This document shows positions 56,560 to 64,000 of a stretch of DNA of 64,000 bases, piece after piece. A model generated the notes under the pieces. That model made no database searches and had not been told where the DNA came from. It worked only from the letters and a program-made list of their open reading frames with translations. Position 1 is the first letter of the stretch; every line of letters starts with the position of its first letter. Origin of the DNA: Boesenbergia rotunda (taxonomy: Eukaryota > Streptophyta > Magnoliopsida > Zingiberales > Zingiberaceae); assembly GCA_024364735.1 (NCBI GenBank), contig JAGFNQ010001612.1:260280-324279 (forward strand), written 5' to 3'. The position numbers and the translations under genes are program-made.

Positions 56560-58189
56560 GATGCCGCTGGCCACCAATGGAGAAGAGGCCTCCTCCTTGC
56601 TTGCTCCGGCCACCAAGTGATGTAGGGAGGATGAGGAAGATGACGAAGAAGAAGAATAGCACTTCTTCTTCCCGGAATCACAGCCACAAAACCCTAATCT
56701 TCCTCCTTTGCTTGCACCGGCGCCGCCCACCTCCAAGGTGTGCCGCTAGCCGAAAGCTTCACCTCCTCGCAACTTCTGGCGCCGATCACCACCAGTGGTG
56801 GAGAGGAAGAGAAGGCGATCAAGGAAGGAAGTGGAGAAGTCAATAAATTCTCCTTGTATTCCTCCCAACCGGCCACCTTCAACCTTAAACCCGTCGGCGC
56901 CGCCCACCTCCTTCTTCCTCCACCTTGCGCACACCCACAAGGCGATGAGAGGACTCTCTCTTCACCAACCGTGAGCTCCTTGCACGCCAACTGATGGATG
57001 GAGAAGAAGAACATGCTTCCCCTAGCTTGGTTGCCGTCGGCCAAGGAAGAAGAAAGCACCCTCCCTTTGCTGCAACCCTAGGAGAGAGAGAGGGAGAGAG
57101 GGAGAAGGGCTTAGGGTTTTTCTATAATTCATTAGCCTTGGTTTCATGACTCCTATGGGGTATATATAGGGCTACGATAGGGACCATGAGGAGTGTTGGA
57201 ACTTGGATGGCTAGAGAGGGGGGGGGGTGAATGTAGCTAGACACTTAACTTTTGGCGCTTTTGAAATTTTTGCAACTCAAAGGTTTAGTAGCACAGTGAA
57301 AGCAATAAAACAAAGTATGCAGTAAACTAAACCCTAAGTTAGTCACAAGAACAAGAACGCCAACAAGAGGATTTACAAGGTTCGGGGATAACTTGACCAT
57401 ACTCCTTGGCATGCCTGTAAGGTGGGCGATCCCTTGATCGTCGACAGATCAAGCCCCGGAAAAATCGGATAGTAAGCAACCTCCTTCTCGGTGGAGTAAC
57501 CTCTCCACATCGTTTCAACAAAGATAGAGTTTTAAGCACAATGAAATACATGAAAGATCTTACTTAGCACTTAGAACAGGCAAGAACACAAGCAGAGCTT
57601 CTCCCGAGCTCCACCCAGTGCAGATCTCACTCAAGAACACCCTTCTTCGTGTCTTCTTGCTGATGGACTCTCCAAGCCTCTTGTTTCTTCCTCCAAGTGC
57701 TCAAGTAATAGATGGTTGCTTCAGAGATTGCAGCTGCTTGCTCAAGAATGATGGAATAGCAGAGAACACAAGCACACAGTGTTACTGATCAGAGTTGTGG
57801 AGACTTGTTCGCCACCAAGCACTTAAGTCCTTCCACTATTGCCAGGTCACCACCTCACTGTAGCCTCCAGCTGCTCTCCTGCAACCACCAGCCACTACTG
57901 AGCTCTTCTGGACTCCCTGAGCCTCCCTCAGACTAGCCCTAGTCAGTAGCTCCAGACAGCGCCAGCGTCCGTTGCAACCTGAGATGGAAAACGGATAAAC
58001 CTACTCCAAGGAAAGACCTCCTTTGACTCTCCTTGAGTGTTTGAATCCTTCCCTGTCACTTGCAGCTTAATCAGAGCATTAGCACAGCATATCAAGCAGA
58101 AAATCGAGTATCAGAGATTAAGCGCAGAGAATCAGATACGTTCAGACGTGATCAGAGCGTCTGATAGTGCATTTTGAATTAAAGTGATC

Positions 58190-58800
58190 GGTCACTGGAC
58201 CGATCCAGGGCTCGTGGGTCGGTCACCAGACCGATCCACCGGTTTACTGGGACTCCCAGCTTTCGCGACGACACAGGCCTGATTGACCGATCAGAGTGAA
58301 TCCTGATCGGTCATCAGACCGATCAGGATAGCCACTGACCGACCAGGCTCAAGCCTGATCGGTCCACTTCTGAGTGAACAGTAATCGCGGTTATCAGATC
58401 CTAGGTCGTGGATCGGTCACTAGACCGTTCAGTAGCTAATCCGTGGGGGAACTCAACTCACTGTGTGCTCCCTGATCGGTCACCAGACCAATCAGGAGCC
58501 AAGCAGTGAGGAAACTGTCTGCTCCCTGATCGGTCACCGGATCGATCAGGAGCCGGACAGTGAGGGAACTGACTACTCCCTGATCGGTCACCGGACCGTC
58601 AGGAGCTAGACAGTGAGGGAACTACCTGCTCCCTGATCGGTCACCGGACCGATCAAGAGCCGGGCAGTAGGTTCCCAACCACACTGTGTGCTCCCTGATC
58701 GGTCACCCGACCGATCAGTTATTGCTGGATCGGTCACCAGATCGATCCACGATGGAGCACCGTGCCAACTTCCCTGATCGGTCACCAGACAGGGAAGGCC
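58190..58800 (-). repeat. Array of CGATCGGTC-type palindromes in solo LTR E
   Basis: About 20 copies of TGATCGGTCACCAGACCGATCA-like 9-bp stems with a four-base centre, several embedded in longer repeats beginning GACAGTGAGGGAACT. Confidence 0.88.
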
Positions 58801-58929
58801 AAATCCCCTTTAAGTCATGAGAACAAGCCTCCGGACCATCTCTGACTTGTGCCATGCCCAGCTTCACTCACTGGGACTTCAACCTTTCCCTCCAAGCTAG
58901 GACCTGGCTTTACTCACCAGGGTTTTAGT

Positions 58930-59290
58930 CACCCGGCTTCACTGACCAGGATTTCATCCAACCTAGCCCTCCAGACTAGGACTTTTCACCTAACCCTCCA
59001 GGTTGGGACTTTTCACCTAACCCTCCAAGTTAGGACTTTCCACTAGCCCTCCAAGCTAGGACTTTTCACCCAACCCTTCCAAGTTAGGACTTTTCACACA
59101 CCTAGCCCTCCAAGCTAGGATTTTCCACACCTAATCCTCCAGATTAGGATTTCTCCACACCTAGCCCTCCAAGCTAGGATTTTTCATACCTAATCCTCCA
59201 GATTAGGATTTCTCCACACCTAGCCCTCCAAGCTAGGATTTTCCACACCTAATCCTCCAGATTAGGATTTCTCCACACCTTGCCTAATCC
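58930..59290 (-). repeat. Tandem hairpin array in solo LTR E
   Basis: Alternating units such as CCTAGCCCTCCAAGCTAGG and CCTAATCCTCCAGATTAGG: the arms differ but remain complementary, and the loop CCTCCA is constant. Confidence 0.85.
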
Positions 59291-60199
59291 CCGATCAGGA
59301 CTTAATCATAATCATAAACATCAACCTAAACTAAAATCAGTGTCAACACCAAAACAACAATCAGGGTCAGACTGCATCAACAAGGAGGAGTTGGGTCTTG
59401 GCCCACTAATGGATCCAAATCCGATCCATTAATGAAGATCCATTCCACTAAAAGATCTCCATTGAACTTCCTCACCAACCCCCATATTTTCATATGAGCT
59501 CCACCTATTATGAGGACATCCATCAACCCATGTTTAAGATATCGAATGCCCGACGATTAATTTAAATTACTGTCAATTTTAATTAATCAACTTCTTGATC
59601 CTTGACTAGTACCACTCAACCTTTTCATCATGTTGGACCATAGTCCACTTGCAAGATTTAACATGATGAACCTTATGAGTTCATCAAGGGGGCACCATCA
59701 TCTCGACTCACCAAGACACGGATTCCGTCAATAATCAATGACACACCATGTACATAATATTATTTCCCAACTTACCGGGCCTATCAATTTAACAGAATAA
59801 ATCTTGCCTATTGGTAAATCAAAGAAATAAAATACTAAATACACGTGACCGTTATTATATCGGGATTTAAAGAGTGCACTCCATAATATAACCGAGGTTT
59901 GATCCAATTATAAAGTCAGTATAAATTGGATCATCTCTATTTTGGTCCTGCTCAATGCACACAAAGCGCACTAGTGTAATTCTATGGTTAAGACAAACCA
60001 CACCTAATTACACTACAACCATCCCGATGGTTTGTCCAACTCCATCTCGGTTGTGAGCCTTTTACTTATACTCTGTAAGGAACTGATAACATGATCTTCT
60101 GTACGTCACCAGACACCATGTTATCTGTAGTGCAAAGTATCAGACATTTTGTGCACATACTATTATAAACATGCAACCTGTAATTTTTTGATTCTCATT

Positions 60200-63061
60200 C
60201 AAAACGTAGATGTTCTTATACATAAAACAAGGCTTTTAGTTGTTTCGTCAAAGAAAGCGGTTAGATCTCAAGGACCACAAGCTGGAGTGAAGAAGCCGAA
60301 AGGCAAGTGCTTCACATTCAAGCAGACTGGACATTGAAAGGTGGACTATCGCTACCGAAAGGAGAAAAATCAAGGTATATCTTTTTCATTAGTTGTTGAA
60401 ACATGTTTAGCGGTGTTATCTATCGGTACCTAGTGTGTAGATACGGGAGCCACTGATCATGTCTGTAATTCATTGCAGGGGTTCCAGGAAACCAGATGAC
60501 TACGTGAGGGTGAGATTACCGTTTGCATGGGCAATGCTATGGAGTTGGCAGCTATTGCAGTGGAAGATGTTTATTTATCTTTTGCTAAGAATAAATTTTT
60601 GGTTTTGAGAAATTGTCTTTACGTACCTTGTTTTAGAAAGAATTTAATTTCAGTTTCTAAATCATTTATGAATGGATATTCTATTTTTTTTAATGACAAA
60701 GTTATTATCAAAAGGAATAGGGAGATTATTTGTTATGGTACATTGGTTGGCAATTTGTATACTCTTAATCCAATAACTCCCATGATGCAAATGGAAATTA
60801 ATAACACATCTTCTAATTCTAATAAGAGAAAAGAACCTTTGAAAATGAACCAAATATATCTTTGGCATCTAAGGTTGAGTCATATTAACTTGAGTAGAAT
60901 TCAAAGGTTGATAGCTGATGGACCTTTGGGTTCATTGGTGGTGGAAGACTTTCCAACCTGCGAATCTTGCTTGGAAGGAAAAATGACCAAGAGGCCTTTT
61001 AAGGCCAAAGGGTATAGAGCCAAAGAAGTGTTGGAATTGATTCATTCTGATTTGTGCGGTCCTATGTCTATCCAGGCAAGAGGTGGCTTTGAATATTTCA
61101 TCTCATTTATAGACAATTATTCGAGATATGGATGCATTTACCTGATACGCCATAAGTCTGAGTGCTTTAACAAGTTCAAAGAATACAAGGCTGATGTGGA
61201 GAAATGTCATGGTAAAGGTATCAAGACACTACGATCTGATCGTGGTGGTGAGTACCTCTTGGGAGAGTTTAGGAGTTACTTATCAGAGGTTGGGATTAAA
61301 TCCCAATTGTCCGCACCTGGTACACCCCAATAGAACGGTGTGGCGGAGCGAAGGAATATGACTCTTATGGAAATGGTTAGATCAATGATGAGTTATTCTG
61401 AATTACCGAATTCGTTCTGGGGGTATGCTTTGGAATCAGCAGTGTATATTCTGAACTTAGTACCTTCTAAATTAGTACCCTCTACTCCCACAGAATTGTG
61501 GAATGAGCGTAAGCCTAGTCTGAGACATATTCGGATTTGAGGTAGTCTAGCACATGTGTTGAAGGGAGACACTGATAAGTTGGAATCTCGTACCGATGTT
61601 CGCTTGTTTGTAGGTTATCCTAGAGGAACGAAAGGTGGTTTGTTTTATAGTCCTAAAGATCAGAAGGTCATCGTTAGCATGAATGCTCGACTTTTAGAAG
61701 AGGACTATGTAATGAACCACAAGCCCATGAGTAAGATTATTTTAGAGGAAATAAGAGGGGAAGTTCTTACTTCAGTACCAACGGTACAGGATAATATACC
61801 ACAAGTGACTGCACCGCGTGTCATAGATGATACACATGTAGTACCTCATCATAATGGGAGGGTTGTTAGACAACCTGAGAGATTCATATTCTTGGGAGAG
61901 TCTTCAGACTTATTCCCTGATGAACATGAACCTGATCCTTGGACCTATGATGAAGAACTCCAAGATAAAGATGCGGTATCTTGGCAAAAGGCGATGAAAT
62001 CTGAGATAGAATCTATGAATTCTAATCAAGTTTGGGAGCTTGTAGAACCACCAGATGGTGTAAAAGCCATTAGATGTAAATGGGTTTACAAAAGAAAGAG
62101 AGGATCAGATGGAAAAGTGGAAACCTTTCAAGCAAGGCTTGTTGTGAAGGGGTATACTCAGAATGAGGGGATCGATTATGAGGAAACCTTGTCACCGATA
62201 GCCATGCTTAAGTCTATCTGAATTCTCTTGTCTATTGAGGTTTGGCAAATGGATGTCAAGACAGCTTTCCTTAACGGAAGTCTTGAAGAAAACATCTATG
62301 TGAAGCAACCAGAGGGATTCATTATAAAGGGCAAAGAGCATCTTGTGTGCAAGCTTAATCGACCTATTTTTGGATTGAAACAAGCTTCAAAATCTTGGAA
62401 TATCAGGTTTGATGAGGTAATCTAGTCTTATGGATTCATACAAAGTCCGGATGAGTCTTATGTATACAAGAGGAGTGACGAAAACGTAGTGGTATTTCTT
62501 GTACTATACGTAGATGACATTTTGTTCATTGGCAACAATGTCAAAGTGTTGTCAGACTTAAGGGTATGGTTGTCCAAACAATTTGATATGAAGGACTTGG
62601 GAGAAGCTGGACATATCCTTGGGACCAAAGTTATAAGAGATCACAAGAAAAAGATGTTGTGCTTATCTCAAGCTTCGTATATTGACACTATCCAAGCTCA
62701 TTTTAGCATGCAAAACAACAAGAAAGATTTTCTACCTTTTCAGCATGGAGTACCTTTATCTAAGAAGATGTGTCCTAAAAGATCAAAGGAGATAGAGGAG
62801 ATGAAGACAGTTCCTTATGCTTCGGCTGTAGGGAGCCTAATGTATGCTATATTATGTACGAGACCGGATATCTATTTTACCGTGGGCATGGTTAGCAGAT
62901 ATCAAAGTAATCCATAACAAGGACATTGGACTGTGGTAAAGCATATATTAAAGTACCTGAAAAGGACTAGAGATTATTTTCTAGTTTACTAGGTAGATCA
63001 TTTACTCCCAGTGGGTTACACGGATTCTGATTTCCAATCAGATAGGGATAATAGTAAGTCT
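60200..63061 (+). pseudogene. Plus-strand copia gag(end)-pol, decayed by nonsense mutations
   Basis: One frame runs from nucleocapsid to RNase H, interrupted by stops at 60335, 60431, 60497, 61331, 61538, 62219, 62423 and 62915 (first base of each). Domains: damaged zinc knuckle (CFTFKQTGH), protease site DTGATDHVCNS at about 60440-60475, integrase zinc region (LWHLRLSHINL ... CESCLEGK, 60860-60980) and core (SDLCGPMSIQ, LRSDRGGEY), RT (W-K-A-M to QARLVVKGY, then YVDDILFIGN at about 62507-62536) and the first residues of RNase H (GYTDSDFQSD). It is cut at 63061 by the next LTR. Frameshifts are essentially absent. Confidence 0.9.
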
Positions 63062-64000
63062 TGTTGGTGCATGCAGCACCTAAGTCAAACCTGGGTTTTG
63101 ATAATAGCAAAGAGTTCAGAAATTAAGATGTTATTGTTGTCTAATGTGTTTACTAAGTGTACAAGAAAGAAGTCCTAGGTACACTAGGCAAGAAGTCCTG
63201 GCAAAGGGCTGGGCAAAGAAGTCCTGGTCAAGGACTGGGCAAGAAGACCTGACCAGAAGTCGGGCAAAGATGTCCTGGTCGAGGACTGAGCACGAAGTCT
63301 TGGCAAGGGGCTGGGCACCGAAGACCTGCTCGGAAGGTGGGCACTAAAGACCTGCTCGGAAGGTGTGCACCAAAGACTTGCTCGGAAGGTAGGCACGAAG
63401 TCCTGGTCGAGGACTGGGTACGAAGACCTGGTCAGGTGGATCGGGAAAAAGTCCAACCGGAGGAGTCTGATGGCAAAAGATAAACTCTCCTGAGAGGAGT
63501 AGGTGAGGATGCGTTCCCCATCGAGGGAACAGTAGGCGTCGGTTCGACCTAGGGTTCCATTTGGGAGACCCGAAGTTAGAATCAAGACAGCTACGGTTGT
63601 AAAAATTGACTAATATTCTTGCTTTGTTTGTTTTGGAACTAACCTTGGATGCAGGGACCGAATGAGTGTGTTTCTGCAGCTCAGAACGCCCTAGAGGAGA
63701 GGGGTCAAAGGCAAAACAACAAGGAAGCAAGAATCACCTTGAAATCATACTGGGCTAGGCGCCCGGGAGGTCCCGGGCGCCCAAGGTCAAAACCAAAGAG
63801 GTAATCGAAGAAAATCAGCCACGAAGCGAGCAGACCAAGTCAAGCTAGGCGCCCAGGAGGTCCCGGGTGCCCCAGTCAGCTCTAGGGGCCGATTCAGAAG
63901 GGATAAACGCTAACCGAGCTGCGGATGAAGGTTCTCCGATGTGAAGGCACGTGTCAGGCGCTCCCAGCGAATCAGGCGCCCCCAGGAGCACTATAAAAGG
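63062..64000 (+). repeat. Fourth Sirevirus-type 5' LTR, incomplete at window end
   Basis: Starts TGTTGGTGCATGCAGC right after the truncated copia. It has tandem units of the GTCCTGGTCGAGGACTGGGC type (63170-63430), then the conserved block GAGGAGTAGGTGAGGA..GCGTCGGTTCGACCTAGGG shared with elements 1 and 2, GGCGCCC palindromes (63755-63985), a G-box at 63948-63953 and TATAAAA at 63992. The left flank AGTCT (63057-63061) should be its target duplication. Confidence 0.85.

Larger units (their letters stand above)
57194..59382 (-). mobile_element. Solo LTR E (same family as the LTRs of element D), 2.19 kb
   Basis: TGTTGGAACTTGG to GCATCAACA on the plus strand with duplication AGGAG at 57189-57193 and 59383-59387. 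In sense (minus): hairpin array at about 59290-58930, then the GATCGGTC..GACCGATC palindrome array at about 58800-58190, then transcribed regions. There is no interior, so it is a solo LTR. It supplies the LTR start missing from element D. Confidence 0.92.
49032..60150 (-). repeat. 5' LTR of the minus-strand copia F, split by two insertions
   Basis: The LTR is in three pieces: 49032-49553, 56565-57193 and 59388 to about 60150. They are separated by copia element 3 (duplication GATGC) and solo LTR E (duplication AGGAG). It starts TGATAGGAATAGC on the plus strand. The net LTR is about 1.9 kb. The right limit is approximate, because the plus copy that could show it is truncated by element D. Confidence 0.75.

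Noticed and set aside
56448..57059. Overlapping ORFs of 84-132 codons on both strands
   Set aside because: They lie in the GC-rich transcribed part of LTR F and the end of element 3, with no domain and no conserved start.
1..64000. Endogenous pararetrovirus
   Set aside because: No movement protein or coat-type zinc finger of caulimoviruses, and the RT segments all belong to LTR elements with integrase.

Overview
The window is plant nuclear DNA made almost entirely of transposable elements inserted into one another. I find no intact host gene, rRNA, tRNA or CRISPR array. The evidence for a plant is a Tekay/Del-type Ty3/gypsy chromovirus, several Sirevirus-like Ty1/copia elements with the initiator-Met-tRNA primer site TGGTATCAGAGC, a CACTA transposon, and a captured piece of a plant nucleobase-ascorbate transporter (NAT) gene with its introns. 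A large monocot genome is likely; a ginger-type (Zingiberales) source is only a guess.

Layout. 1-2535: plus-strand gypsy pol, broken. 2541-12738: minus-strand gypsy, split inside its reverse transcriptase by a CACTA element (5012-11936, TSD AGA). The CACTA carries NAT exons (6187-8009) and is itself split by an hAT-like element (8964-11351, TSD GTCGGGGC) that carries the first exons of another host gene, a Sel1-repeat-like protein. 12739-23818: AT-rich, LTR-like sequence with 47-bp tandem repeats. It received copia element 1 (13208-19648, TSD CTTAA, gag only) and a solo-LTR-like element (20306-23001, TSD CCATC). 23819-32881: copia element 2, with gag, a frameshifted pol, an unresolved base N at 29647 and no matching target duplication. 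32882-40104: the 5' half of a minus-strand copia with a solo LTR of its own family inside it (34463-36933, TSD CATAC). 40105-44539: a deleted Sirevirus remnant that keeps only its env-like ORF. 44541-63061: two inverted copies of one decayed copia family. The long minus-strand LTR of this family (49032 to about 60150) received copia element 3 (49554-56559, TSD GATGC, itself hit by a solo LTR, TSD TGATG) and another solo LTR (57194-59382, TSD AGGAG). 63062-64000: start of a fourth Sirevirus-type LTR.

How the parts relate. Element 2 is the only Sirevirus here with most of pol. Elements 1 and 3 have LTRs, primer site, gag pieces and polypurine tracts but no pol, so they look non-autonomous. Premature stops in the older elements fall mostly at CAG/CAA, CGA or TGG-type codons, as expected from cytosine deamination in methylated DNA.

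The most unusual signal is in the LTRs. Several families have, near their 5' end, arrays of short hairpins whose two arms change together while the loop stays the same. These are followed by a second array of family-specific palindromes (GGGCGCCC, GATCGGTC..GACCGATC or CAGTCGACTG). In the GGGCGCCC families a G-box and TATA box follow at fixed spacing.
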